Shown: positions 10,581-21,038, counted from the stretch's first letter. The stretch: 64,000 nt of DNA from Tolypeutes matacus (GCA_026826555.1 JAKSZT010054399.1:8416501-8480500), one strand, 5' to 3'. A program made the numbers and translations. The notes: generated by a model not told the origin, from the letters alone.

Positions 10581-12099
10581 CTATGGCTTAGTAGTAAGTT
10601 TATTCATATCAAAGAAAATGATGGATCCAAAAATTTTTCCTTGTTTTCTTATATAGAAATAGCAAAGTGTTAAAAAACAAACAAACATGCAATTTGCAAT
10701 AAGCTATAGAAATGAAAGAGAAACAATAAATCCTCCATCTCTTACCTTAGAGAAAACATTGTGGCCTCTATGTGTGATGTCGTTATATATAATAGTCCAT
10801 GCATGCTTAATCTTAGCTCTCACCTGAGAGGCATGTCAAGTAGACAAGAAACAGGTGCACAAACCCATTTCCAGCACAAACTTGCTATATGGGTGCAAGT
10901 TAATTTTATAGTTCAAAAATCTAATCGGCTAATTGACTGCTTATGTCTATGACATAATCAGTTTTCCAACTAACTAAACAAATCAGTTTTCATCAAAAAG
11001 TTTTCCCTAAGAGTTCACTTAGAGATTTAAAGAGGCATAGATTTGGAGATTAAAAAATGCAAGGGAAGTTCATCCCTTGTTCATTTCTGTAAAGGGTTCA
11101 TTCAAGTGCCCTATTTTGCATGGATGCAAGATGCAAAATGATGTACTGCTTTCTTTTCACTCTCTTTTTCATTTTTTCCCCTCAATTTCTGCTCTCCTCT
11201 TTCCTTTTTGCTCTCATAAAGGATCAGTTTAGAGAAGCTCATGTTCAAGGCTGAGCCATGTGGAAAGGGTTATGAGAAGAGGGACTAATTAATTAAGCCC
11301 ACTTTTCCCAATGAGAAAGTGATTTTTAATAATTACCTATCAGAAAACACCCTAGATACATGTAGAATTTTCTCTATAAAAAGTATTATGTTTTAAAATA
11401 ATTATGGTCCCAAAGACTGCAAAGAATTAGCAAAAGTCTTAATTTTCCATATTCCTCAAACTTATTTTCAAGGCATTATAACAGTAAATACTTTTTTCAA
11501 ATTTTAGTTAAGAGATATGTAAAAGGGAACAACACATCTTTACATATTTTAAATAATTTAAAAATTTCTAATGGTTTTTTAAAGATTAAACACGTATTAA
11601 AGATTCTAGCCTAATGCTAATTTCATGCACAATTGAATGTATTAATATTAATATAAATATTAATATTTAATTAAATTAAAATATAAAAGTGGCTGTATTT
11701 TGGGTTTTCTTTTTAAAGTCAACAACTAATGCTAACATTAGTTAGCCTTAGTCTTTTAAATGTCAACAACTGATAGGAAAGGTGATAAAGCACATTCTAA
11801 ATCCAGGAGATCCTCACTATTTGGAGGGAATGATCCTTTTTTTTTCCCCTTTTTTCTCTACTCTGTGTTTTTGGATAAGAAAATTTTGAATCCAATTCTG
11901 GTTCTGGTGTGTCTGTCAGCTATGATAAAATTCTCCAGCATAGCCACCATATAGGAAGATAAGAAGAATATCTAAATTGATAGCTTCTTTAGTATTCTAA
12001 GGAGGTTAAAGGGAGTGAGGGAAGAAAAGAAGAAGTAGGAAAAGAGAAAGAATAGAGGGAGGAATTAGGGAGTGACAGCGTGATGGACATGAAGATGTG
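10581..12099. other. Unique or unrecognised AT-rich DNA
   Basis: No gene or named repeat is recognised. The stretch contains a purine-rich segment at about 12000-12060 and AT-rich palindromic tracts such as 11640-11690 (repeated ATTAATATT). Confidence 0.4.
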
Positions 12100-12375
12100 C
12101 CACCTGCATTCTCTTCAAGGGAGTGCTGGTTGCCCCAGCTGTAAAGTCTTTCAAGTTTGCTTCCACACAGAGAGCCAACTTACCTGAAGGGCTTCCCAGG
12201 GTGTCCCTGGGGCTGCTGAGGAATTTTTGGACCTGCATCTTAGTTCAACTTCTTTACTTGTTCAATCCTTCTTCCCAAGCCCCCTTCCTTCCACAGGTGA
12301 TGACCCTGAAATAAGACAGTGCAAGCAGAATTCCCACTCAGCATCTGCATCCAGAGAGGCAAACCTGAGACAGTT
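12100..12375 (+). mobile_element. Possible ERVL LTR fragment (LTR16/33-like)
   Basis: The right end pattern, CTCAGCATCTGCATCCAGAG then AACCTGAGACAG, resembles the 3' end of old ERVL-type LTRs that finish …CTCAGCATCTG….ACCTGAGACA. The body is richer in GC than the surroundings. The family name is a guess from memory. Confidence 0.35.
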
Positions 12376-12454
12376 AGGGAGAGAAAAGAAAAGGGTGAAA
12401 GAAGAAAAGGAAGAGAAAGGAGGAAAATTGAAATTCACAATTGGTGAATATTTA

Positions 12455-12595
12455 ATATAAGCCACTCATTGAGTTAAGCACGTTACATAAATGTCAAAAT
12501 TTAATGAGGACATTGTAATTATCCTCATTTTATACATATGGAAACTGAGATCCAAAGATGTTTAGCAACTGTTCTAAGGTCAACCCCACTTACAT
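12455..12595 (+). mobile_element. MIR SINE
   Basis: It matches the MIR core and 3' part: TTATCCTCATTTTATACATA, GGAAACTGAGATCC, and GCAACTGTTCTAAGGTCA. It is an ancient tRNA-derived SINE. Confidence 0.75.
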
Positions 12596-12849
12596 CACTG
12601 CACAAACATCATCCCCATCCACCTCCATCCACCTTATCCTAGTCTTCCGAGATTGAGCACTGGCTCACCACTCTCTACTCCTTTATATCTCCTGGTAACC
12701 TAACTTCCAGACTCTTATCTCTGTGAGTCTGCTCAGTACCCTTAGTTCATATCAGTGAGATCATGAAATATTTGTCCTTTAGTGACTGGCTTACTTAACT
12801 CAACATAAGGTTTTTGGCCATTTTTAAAATGGATTATGTGTTTTTTTAT

Positions 12850-13835
12850 TTTCAAGATGTCAGGTTTCTTTATATATGCTTGATATTAGACCCTTATCAC
12901 ATAAGCGATTTCCAAATATTTTCTGTCATTGAGTAGGCTTACTTTTCACTTTCTTGACAAACTCCTGTAAAGCAAAAAAGTATTTCAGTTTTGAGGAAGT
13001 CCCGTTTATCTATTTTTTCTTTCATTGCTCGTGCTTTGGGTGTAAAGTTTATGAAACCATTTCCTACTAGAAGATCTCACAGATGCTTCCCTACATTATC
13101 TTCTAGGAGCTTTATGGTCTTGGCTCTTATATTTAGGTTTTTGATCCATCTTGCATTAAATTTGTATAGGGCATGAGATGGTGATCCTCTTACCTTCTTT
13201 TGGATATGGATATCTGGTTCTCCCAGCACCATTTGTTAAAAAGGCCATTCTGTCCCAGTTGAGTGGGCTTGGTGGCCTTGATGAATATCAATTGGCTATA
13301 TATGTGCAAATCTATACCTGAACTCTCAGTTTGGTTCCACTGACCAGTATATCTATCCTTGTGCCAATTCTATGCAGTTTTAACCACAGCAGCTTTGTAG
13401 TTTGCTTTAAAGTCAGGTAGCATGATTCATCCAATTTCGTTTTTCTTTTGTAAGAAGTTTTTGGCTATTCAACACCACTTACCCTTCCAAATAAATTTGA
13501 TAACTGGCTTTTCTAGTTCAGTGTAAAATGCTGTTAGAAATTTTATTGGATTGCATTGAATCTGTAAATCAATATGGGTAGGATAGACATCTTAATGATA
13601 TTTAACTTTCCAGTCAATGAACATGGAATATTCTTCCATTTATTTAGTTCTTCTTTGATTTCCTTTAGCAATATTGTGTAGTTTTCTGTGTACAAGTCCC
13701 TTACATCCTCAGTTAAATTTATTGATAGATATTGATTCTTGCCATTGCTATTGTAAATGGAATTTTTTTCTTGATTTCCTTCTCAGATTGATAATTATTA
13801 TTATACAGATATGTTACTGATTTTAGCATGTTGGT
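12850..13835 (-). pseudogene. L1 ORF2 C-terminal half, partly deleted
   Basis: DNA landmarks of post-RT ORF2 occur in order on the minus strand, for example TCTATTTTTTCTTTCATTGC, then CAGCACCATTTGTTAAAAAG and GCATTGAATCTGTAAATCA. The frame is broken throughout and the region encoding the cysteine knuckle is absent. Confidence 0.75.
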
Positions 13836-13837
13836 CT

Positions 13838-14023
13838 TTTTTAAAATTTTCAATTACCTCTATTTTATTTCTGTTTATTTTTATTTTTTTCTAAGATACT
13901 TAGATTACACAAATGCTATACAAAAAATATAGGGATTCCCATATGCCCCACTCCCCACACCTCCCACACCCTCCCACATAAACAACATCCTTCATTAGTG
14001 TAACACATTCATTGCAATTGATT
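13838..14023 (-). mobile_element. Nested L1 3' UTR tail in ORF2
   Basis: A short, heavily 5'-truncated L1 3' end carries AAGATACTTAGATTACACAA and ATAGGGATTCCCATATGCCC, the same tail as 42640-42985 and 43170 onward. A T-rich A-tail (on the minus strand) lies at about 13840-13890. AGCATGTTGGTCTT on the left and AGCATCCTGTTGATCTT on the right look like diverged target-site duplicates. Confidence 0.75.
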
Positions 14024-15600
14024 AAAGCATCCTGTTGATCTTATATACTACCACTTTACTGAACTTGTTTATCAACTCTAGAAGTGTTGTAGATTTTTCA
14101 GGACCTTCTACTTATAGGATCATGTTATCTGCAAATAGTGAAAGTTTTACTTCTTCCTTTCCAATTTAGATGCACTTTATTTCTTGTAATTGCTTAAGTG
14201 TTCAAGCAAGTAGTTCTAATGCAATATTAAATAAGAATGGTGACAGTGGACATCCTTGTCTTGTTCTAGATCTTAGAGAAAAAGTCTTTAGCCTTTCACC
14301 ATTGAGTATGATGTTAGCTGTGGGTTTTTTCATATATGCCCTTTATCATGTTAAGGAAGTTTCCTTCTAATCCTATCTTTTGAAGTGCTTTTATCAAGAA
14401 AGGATGCTGTACTTTATCAAACACCTTTTCTATGTCAATAGAGTTGATCAAGTGATTTTTTTCCTTTGATCTGTTAATGTGGTGTATTACATTAATTGAT
14501 TTTCTTATGTTGAACCATCCTTGCATACCTGGGATAAAGCCCACTTTACCATGGTATATAATTTCATTGATGTGTTGTTGTATTAGATTAGCAAATATTT
14601 TGTTGAGTATTTTTCATCTAAGTTCACTAGAGATTGGTCTGTAGTTTTCTTTTCTTGTGGTGTCTTTATGTGACTTTGGTATTAGGATGATGTTGGCTTC
14701 ATAGAATGAGTTAGATAATGTTCCCTCTTCTTCAATTTTTTGGGAGAGTTTGAGCAGGATTGGTATTAATTCTTTCTGGAATAACTGGTACAATTCACTT
14801 ATGAAGCCATCTAGCATTGGGCTTTTCTTGGTTGAGAGATTTTTGATGACGAATTCAATCTCACTACTTGTGATTGGTGTGTTGAATTTTTCTACTTCTT
14901 TTTACAATAATGTAGGTTGCTTGTATGTTCTAGAAATTCATCCATTTCATCTAAATTGTCCATCTTGTTGACATATAGTTTTTCAAAACATCCTCTTATG
15001 ATACTCTTTATTTCTGTGTGGTCAGTGGTGATAATCTCTCTCATTTCTGATTTTATTCATTTGCACATTCTTTCTATTTTCTTCTTAGTTAGACTAGCTA
15101 AGGGTTTGTCAAGTTTAATAATCTCTCAAAGAACAAGATTTTGGTGTTGCTAATTCTTTCTATTTTTTTTTATTCTTAATTTCACTTAATTCTGCTGTAG
15201 TATTTGCTATTTCCTTCCTTCTGATTGCTTTGGGATTAGTTTGTTCTTCTTTTTCTAGTTCCTCCAGGTGTGCATCTAGGTCTTTGATTTTAGCTGTTTC
15301 TTCTTTTTTGATGTAGGCATTTAGGGCTATAAATTTCCCTGTCAGCACTGATATAGTTACATCCCATAAATTTTGATATGTTGTGTTCTCATTTTCATTC
15401 ACTTTGAAGTAACTACTGATTTATCTGGCAATTTCCTCCTTGACCCATTGATTGTTTAAGAGTGTGTTGCTTAACTTCCATATAGCTGTGCCTATTCCAG
15501 TTCTCCATTCTTTATTGATTTCCACCTTCATTCTATTGTGGTCAGAGAAAATGCTTTGCATAATTTCAGTTTTTCTAAATTTGTTGAGACTTGTTTTATG
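14024..15600 (-). pseudogene. L1 ORF2 reverse-transcriptase region, dead site
   Basis: Consecutive frames read [45 protein letters not shown], a [12 protein letters not shown] block, an [20 protein letters not shown] block, MGFIPGMQ, and [15 protein letters not shown]. These are the post-endonuclease and RT palm motifs in order. At 14124-14135 the catalytic FADD motif reads FADN: the second Asp has become Asn. Several frameshifts separate the parts. The segment continues at 13835-12850 after another insertion. Confidence 0.85.
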
Positions 15601-15626
15601 GCCTAGCATGTGGTCTATCCTGGAGA

Positions 15627-16108
15627 GGGAGAGGCAAGATGGTGTCAGTTTAGGAGGGGACTCACTGACTAGCTCTCTGAGGATGGCTGATTGTGGACAG
15701 GGTCCTGCCTGGGGGTCTGTGCTGTGGGCACACAGAGCAAGAACCTTGGGACATCTCTCTGCAGACAGATTGATGGCGTGGACTGATCGGTAGAGATTCG
15801 TGAGTTTTAAGCCTGCCTGTGGTGGTTAACACAGATGGCTGAGCCCCACCCTCAGGGAAAAAGGCTGTTTTGAGCGACTCCCACACGGCAACCCGGTGTG
15901 AGGGAGCGTTCTCCGAGAGAGGAAGGGTTCTGACAGAAGGTGGAGAGGGGTTTACCTTCTGTGGATTTGGCTGCCTGGACTCCCTAATAGCTTTGGGGAG
16001 CAGATCTTATCTGCTTGAAGCAGTGCCAGGCTGAGGGGAGAGGCATATCTACTGAGGAAGACTGATTTACCCAGCAGCCCGGTGACACTGAGGCTTGGCT
16101 CCAGAGGG
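15627..16108 (+). mobile_element. L1 5'-end fragment, 3'-truncated, opposite strand
   Basis: It begins GGGAGAGGCAAGATGGTGTC, an L1 5' terminus with a YY1-like AAGATGG core, and continues for 482 bp of GC-rich 5' UTR-like sequence. There is no ORF, 3' UTR or A-tail. It is flanked by 27-bp direct repeats (15600-15626 and 16109-16135, one mismatch) derived from the host ORF2. It lies antisense to the host L1. Ordinary L1 insertions lose the 5' end and keep the tail, so this is the reverse pattern. Confidence 0.75.
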
Positions 16109-16346
16109 GGCCTAGCATATGGTCTATCCTGGAGAATGATCCATGAGCACTTAAGAAGAATGTATATCCTGCTGTTTTGGTTGTATTGTTCTGAATATGT
16201 CCATTAGGTCTATTTCCTCTAACATATTACTCAAGGTCTTTGTTTCTTTATTGAGCCTCTGCCTAGAAGTTTTGTCTAATGGTGATAATGATATATTGAA
16301 TTCCCCCACTATGATTGTAGATGTGTCTATTTCTCCCCTTAGTTTT

Positions 16347-16757
16347 TTTTAACTTTATTTTGTACATTTAATAATTGAAAATATAAGCAATGAAAAATGA
16401 AAAAGAAAACACAGTTGAATAAAAACATACATTTCTCAATTAAATGTACTGGATACATATAAATTTTTTTTGAATCATACAATATGTTACACAATATATT
16501 TGGTTCATAGTAACTCAATCATACAGTATTTGTCCTTTTGTATCTGACTTACTTCGGTCAACATAATGTCCTCCAGGTTCATCCATGTTGTCATATGCTT
16601 TACGACTTCATTTCTTCTTACAGCTGCATAATATTCCATCATGTGAATAGACCACAGTTTGCTTATCCATTCATCTGTTGATGGACACCTGGGTTGTTTT
16701 CACCTTTTGGTAATCATGAATAATGTCGCTATGAACATCGGTGTGCAGATGTCTGTT
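16347..16757 (-). mobile_element. Nested L1 3' end in ORF2 endonuclease region
   Basis: The insert contains the end of an L1 ORF2 plus a short 3' UTR ending, on the minus strand, AATGTACAAAATAAAGTT followed by an A-tail (T-run at 16343-16350). It is flanked by a 17-bp target duplication TTTCTCCCCTTAGTTTT (16330-16346 and 16757-16773). The 3' end is nearly identical to 52127-52398. Confidence 0.88.
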
Positions 16758-16773
16758 TTCTCCCCTTAGTTTT

Positions 16774-17150
16774 GCCAGTATTTGTCTCACGTATTTTGGG
16801 GCTCCTTGGTTAGCTGCATGAATATTTATGATTGTTATTTCTTCTTGGTAAATTACCCATTTTATTAATATATAGTGTCCTACTTTGTCTCTTGCAACAG
16901 CTTTGAATTTAAAGTCAGTTTTGTCTGATATTTGTATACCCACTCTTGCCCTTTCTTCGTTACTGTTTGTGTGTGAAATCATTTTCCAACCTTTCATTTG
17001 AAACCTGTTTGTGTCCCTGGGTCTAAGGTGAGTTTCTTGTAGACAGCATATAGATGGTTCAAATTTCCTTAATCATTCTACCAATCTGTGTCTTTTGATT
17101 GGAGAGTTTAATCCATTAACACTAAATGCTAGTACTGTCAAGGCAGTACT
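16774..17150 (-). pseudogene. L1 ORF2 endonuclease segment
   Basis: The minus-strand reading contains RARVGIQISDKTDFKFKA, then RDKVGHYILIKW and QEEITIINIHAANQGAPKYV. This is the APE-like endonuclease domain of ORF2p, which nicks target DNA. It is joined in frame by chance to the inserted L1 at 16347-16757, giving a spurious hybrid frame at 16997-16671. It continues beyond the insert at 16136-16329. Confidence 0.8.
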
Positions 17151-17186
17151 TACATTAACCATCTTTTCTTTAGGTTTATATACACG

Positions 17187-17782
17187 GTATTAGTCAGGCA
17201 AAGGGGTCCTGATGCAAAGTACCAGAACTCTGCTGGCTTTTACAAAGGGTATTTATTTGGGGCAGAAGCTTACAGTCACAAGGCCATAAAGAGTTCAACT
17301 CAAGGTACCATAAGAGGCACTTTCTCACCCAAAATTCTGTTCCCATGTGTTGATGCAAGATGGCAAGCAATGTCTGTGAGGGTTCAGCCTCCCTTCTTCC
17401 TCTTAAGGCTCTGTGGTCCCAGCTTCTTCTGATCTCAGCTGTAGGCTGGCATAAGGCTTGTCTTTCTTCCTAGGGCTCATTTCTTTCCAGGCTCAGTTGC
17501 TCTGTTCTATTCACAAAGTCAGCTATAGACTATCACACTCATCTCTCTTCCTGGGGCCACAGAATCCTCTGTATATCTACTTCTGTGTGAGAGTCTGTTT
17601 TATCAGCCTACCAAGGGAGTGGGAACTCAACCCTGCACACCCCCTAATCGTAACATAATTTAATCAAAGACATCTCAGCTGAATCTAATACAATCAAAAG
17701 GTTATCATGCCCAGAAGAACAGACCAGTTTAAAACATAATCTATATTTCTTTTTGGAATTCATCAATAATATCAAATTGTCA
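17187..17782 (-). mobile_element. Solo LTR, xenarthran ERVL-type family
   Basis: It has the same landmarks as the other family members: GGTATTAGTCAGGCAAAGGG at the left, a GGGTATTTATTTGGGGCAG block, AAGCTTACAG, GCAAGATGGCAAG, and AATAATATCAAATTGTCAC at the right. It is inserted between ORF2 and ORF1 of the minus-strand L1. It has no internal region. Confidence 0.8.
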
Positions 17783-17879
17783 CTTATGCCATATTTTATT
17801 TTTATTTTGCTTTTTACCTTTTTAGTTACTCTAGCCAATAATCTTCCTTTCTACAGTCTCATCTACCCTTCTCTCTCTT

Positions 17880-19279
17880 GCTTTTTTTTCCTTTCAACCT
17901 GCAAAACTCTATTTAGTATTTCTTGAAGAGCAGGAATCTTGTTAATAAATTCTCTCAATTTCTGTTCATCTGTGAATATTTTGAAACCGCTCTCATTTTT
18001 AAAAAAGATTTATTTATTTATTTATTTTATCCATTTTTAACCGCCCCTCCCCGCCGTTTTTGCTGTTTTTGCGTCCATTCGCTGGGCAATTCTCTGTTTC
18101 CTGCCCTTTCTTCTCATCGTTCTCCTCCTATCTTCACTGGGATTCGATCCTGGGAATCTCTGATGTGGGAGAGAGGCATTCTGCCCCCTGTGTCACCTTA
18201 GTTCCTGTTTTTTCAGCATGTCTCATCTTGGGTCTCCCTTGTGTCACTCTCCTGTTATGTCATCATCTTGCTGCATGGCTCGGTGGTGCCTGGCATGCCC
18301 GCAAGTCGGTATTGGTGGTGTACCACCTCACAGGGCCTGGCGGCCTGTGTGCTTTCTATATTTTTCTATATTTTACCGGGAGGTCCCGGGGATCGAATCC
18401 AGGTCCCTCCATATGGGAGACGGATGCCCAAGCATTTGAGCCACATCTCCCCTCCCTCATTTTTGAATGACAATTTTGCTGGATACAGAATTTTTGACTG
18501 GCAGTTTTATTTTTTTTTCCAACACCTTAACTATATCAAACCACTGCTTTCTCACTTCCATGGTTTCAAATGAATAATCAGCACTTAATCTTAGCAAGCT
18601 TCCCATATATGTGATGGATCTCTTTTCTCTTGCTGCTTTCAGGATTCTATCTTTATCTTGAGCTTTTGGCAATCTAATAAGTATGTGCCTTGGGGTAAGT
18701 CTGCTAGGATTTACTGTGTTTGGAGTATGCTGCACTTCTTGGGCATGTAAATCCATGTTGCTCATAAAACTTTGGAAATTTTCAGCCATTATTTCCTCAC
18801 ACACTCCTACTGCCCATTTTCCTTTCTCTTCTTCTTCTTCTGGGATACATAATGCATATATTCGTGCATTCTGTGTTGTCATCGAGTTCCCTGATTCCTT
18901 CATGAATATTTTCATTTTTTTCTCTATCTTTTCTACTACTTGTGGAATTTTGGATGACTTATCTTCAAAGTCACTAATTCTTTCCTCTGCTTTTTCAAAT
19001 CTGCTCTTATGTTCTTCTAGTGTATTTTTAATTGCTTGCATTGTGCCTTTTATCACCTTAAGATCTGTTATCTTTTTCTGTATATTCCCCCAGTGACTTC
19101 TTCATATCCTTTATCTCTTCCTTCATTTTATTTAGTTGGTTAAGGAAATTTATTTGGACATACTTGATTAGTTGTTCCACCTTGTGTGTCTCCTCCTGAC
19201 TTTTAGTTTTTTCATTAAACTGAACCATCACTTTCTGTTTCTTAGTATGGCTTGTAATTTTTTCCTGATGTCTAAGCAT
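17880..19279 (-). pseudogene. L1 ORF1 pseudogene (frameshift, SINE insertion)
   Basis: ORF1p binds L1 RNA as a coiled-coil trimer. The start is at 19279 (MLRHQEKITSHTKKQK). One frameshift near 19057 shifts to the frame 19056-18457. That part carries a heptad coiled coil (LEEHKSRFEKAEERISDFED) and the RRM and C-terminal-domain landmarks (ENFQSFM…, TPRHILIRLPKAQDK, RILKAAREKRSITYMG, LRLSADYS). A 455-bp SINE splits the C-terminal domain; the remainder resumes at about 18000-17880 (FKIFTDEQKLREFI). It is inactive. Confidence 0.88.
18001..18455 (-). mobile_element. Long tRNA-derived SINE (DAS-like, composite)
   Basis: On the minus strand, a tRNA-like head reads GATGTGGCTCAAATGC, then a GGATTCGATCC B box. 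A long unrelated body follows, then a second degenerate tRNA-like head with GGATCGAATCC, and an A-rich (TAAA)n end. A 9-bp duplication CTCATTTTT flanks it (17992-18000 and 18456-18464). It splits L1 ORF1. Confidence 0.8.
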
Positions 19280-19433
19280 CTGTTTATCTTGATAGGTTTA
19301 TTCAGTTGGTTAGTTTCTCTTTCTAGTCTAGGGTATTATTTTTGTTGCAATTTATATTGAGTCCTCTTTAACACTTGATTCCACTTACTCTATTTTTGTA
19401 GTTTCTTGTGTTCAATGGAAAAAATTAGATCCA

Positions 19434-19910
19434 CAAAAAAATAAAAGAAAGAAGAGGAAAAAAAGAAAATTATAAAAAGAAGGAAAGAAAAAGAACAAAA
19501 AAGAGACAGAAAAAAATAAATATATAGAGAAAAATAGTAAACAGAAAAAAAATTTTAAAGGTGAAAAAAGAAAAATGAAAAAATGTAATAGAGCAAAATA
19601 AAAGACCAGATAAATGAGAGGAGAAGAAAGAAAGACAATACAGGGAAAGACAGAAAGGAAGGAAGAAAAGAAGAAGGAACGAAATGAAAGAAAGAAAATA
19701 GGAAATAAAAAGAGGAAGGAAAGAGAGAAAAAGAAAAGAGAGGGTAAAAGAGTAATAATAAAAAATAAAAGACAAAATGGGAAGAAAAAAGAAAAAGAAA
19801 AAAGGACAATATAAAAATGAAATAGGACAGTAAGAAAGAAAAGGAAAAACAGTAGAAGAAGAAAGAAAATGAGGAAAAGGAGAAAAAAAACAAAACAAGA
19901 CAAAACAAAA
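19434..19910. repeat. 480-bp polypurine tract in L1 5' UTR
   Basis: The plus strand is almost wholly A and G (GAAAGAAAGAAAA-type runs) with few pyrimidines. In L1 sense orientation it is a polypyrimidine region between the promoter monomers and ORF1. The long minus-strand frames here (for example 19412-19903) are only Phe/Ser/Leu readings of this tract. Confidence 0.85.
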
Positions 19911-19954
19911 ACCTTGACTTCCTTCTCAAACCATCTAGGCTCCTCTCAGGCTGC

Positions 19955-20190
19955 CTGTTTTGGCCAATCAATCACCCCACAGTCCCCCCTCTCTGCAGGT
20001 ATCCAGGTGAAGAGAGAGAGAGAGAGGATAAACAAAAAATATATATATAAAAAAACAGGTCACCCTCTCAGGCCACCAGTGACCCACCAGTCTACTCTTT
20101 TCTAGCTGCTTGTACCTGCCAATCAATCACCCCACAGACAGCCTCTCTGCAAGTACCCAGATGAAGAAACAAAAGGCAGGTAGAAGGAAA
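19955..20190 (-). promoter_or_regulatory. Two tandem L1 5' UTR monomers with CCAAT boxes
   Basis: The segment CCAATCAATCACCCCACAG occurs at 19965 and again at 20120, a spacing of 155 bp. Each is followed by a CTCTCTGCA.GTA.CCAG.TGAAGA-type block, so the 5' UTR contains a tandem repeat like the monomeric promoters of rodent L1s. Each copy carries CCAATCA, an NF-Y-type CCAAT box. The regulatory role is inferred. Confidence 0.6.
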
Positions 20191-20572
20191 TAGGGTGAAA
20201 GGAAAGAGAGATTAAAAAAAAAAAAACTCCTGCTAAGTTCCCTCAGTTCTCCCTGCAGCTCACCTACTCCCTGCTACCCTAAGCAGGCTGGCCACAGGTC
20301 TGCCTGTGGGATTGCTCCTCAGCAGCTCCCTTCTCCCCCAGAAGCAGCTGTGTGGCTCACCCCACCTCAGGGATGGCTGGGTAGATTTCCTTTCCCCCTG
20401 AGCCAGCTGAACCACTCATCTCTTTCCTGGGGCTGGCAGGCAGCTCCTGTTTTTCTTATTCTCCAGGGTCACACTCCTATTCTCCCAAAACACCCTGGTT
20501 TCCCTTATGCCTGGCAAGCCTGCCTACTTTCCCACAGTTCCTAAAGGAAGAGTGAAGCCACTGTTCCCTACT

Positions 20573-20592
20573 CTGCCATCTTGGGTCTCCCT
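20573..20592 (-). promoter_or_regulatory. L1 5' terminus with YY1-type site
   Basis: Read on the minus strand, this is AGGGAGACCCAAGATGGCAG. The core CAAGATGGC at the very 5' end of an L1 is the conserved YY1 site known to fix the transcription start of human L1. Its presence marks the intact 5' end of this element. Confidence 0.75.
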
Positions 20593-20593
20593 T

Positions 20594-20804
20594 TGAATGT
20601 CATTTTGCTGGTGACTAATATCTCTTTTATGTTTCTTTAAACATTTATATTTCACCTTCCTTTTCAAAGGTTATTTTCAATGTGTATAGAACTTTATGTT
20701 AGTAGATGCTATTCCATTGTCTTTTGGACTCCATTTTCTCAGCTGAAAAATCTGCTCTCAGTTTTTCTTTTGGCTCCTGTGAAATCACACCAGGTAACTT
20801 TTTA

Positions 20805-20805
<1 letters not shown>
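20594..20805 (-). mobile_element. Older L1 ORF1 fragment (target of the big L1)
   Basis: Minus-strand cues of L1 ORF1 C-terminal DNA are present: TTTGAATGTCATTTTGCTGG, CCATTGTCTTTTGGACTCCA, and a TTTCTCAGCTGAAAAATCTG block. It abuts the 5' end of the younger L1. Confidence 0.55.
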
Positions 20806-20839
<34 letters not shown>

Positions 20840-21038
20840 GAGAAGATGTGAGTTAACAAAACAATCATGCATACCATACAGATTCCCATACATCGCCCCA
20901 CTACCAAAACCTTACATTGTTGTGACACATTTATTACAAATGATGAAAGAATATCATCATATTTTTACTGTTATTTATACACACCAGATAATTGTTTTAA
21001 AAAATTAATACCAGGCATTAAGAAATATTTTAGAGGTA
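20806..21038 (-). mobile_element. L1 3' UTR tail fragment
   Basis: A long T-run (about 20807-20835; the A-tail on the minus strand) is followed by GTTAACAAAACAATCATGCA, CAGATTCCCATACATC and ATTTATTACAAATGATG. This is the tail pattern seen at 62560-62900. Confidence 0.7.

Larger units (their letters stand above)
12600..20593 (-). mobile_element. Near full-length LINE-1, host of nested insertions
   Basis: This is one L1 read on the minus strand: 5' end at about 20593, 5' UTR to about 19400, ORF1 19279-17880, inter-ORF region, ORF2 from about 17150 down to about 12850, and a remnant 3' UTR to about 12600. At least five elements have inserted (13838-14023, 15627-16108, 16347-16757, 17187-17782, 18001-18455). 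Removing them leaves about 6.1 kb, the size of a full L1 lacking part of its 3' end. The cysteine knuckle and part of the 3' UTR are deleted near 12825. Confidence 0.85.

Noticed and set aside
16671..16997. A 108-codon minus-strand frame that looks like one protein
   Set aside because: It is a chance in-frame join of the host L1 endonuclease segment to a different L1 inserted at 16347-16757.
19412..19971. Three long minus-strand frames (138-163 codons) rich in Phe, Ser and Leu
   Set aside because: They are the antisense reading of an A/G tract in an L1 5' UTR; all three frames are open and no domain is present.
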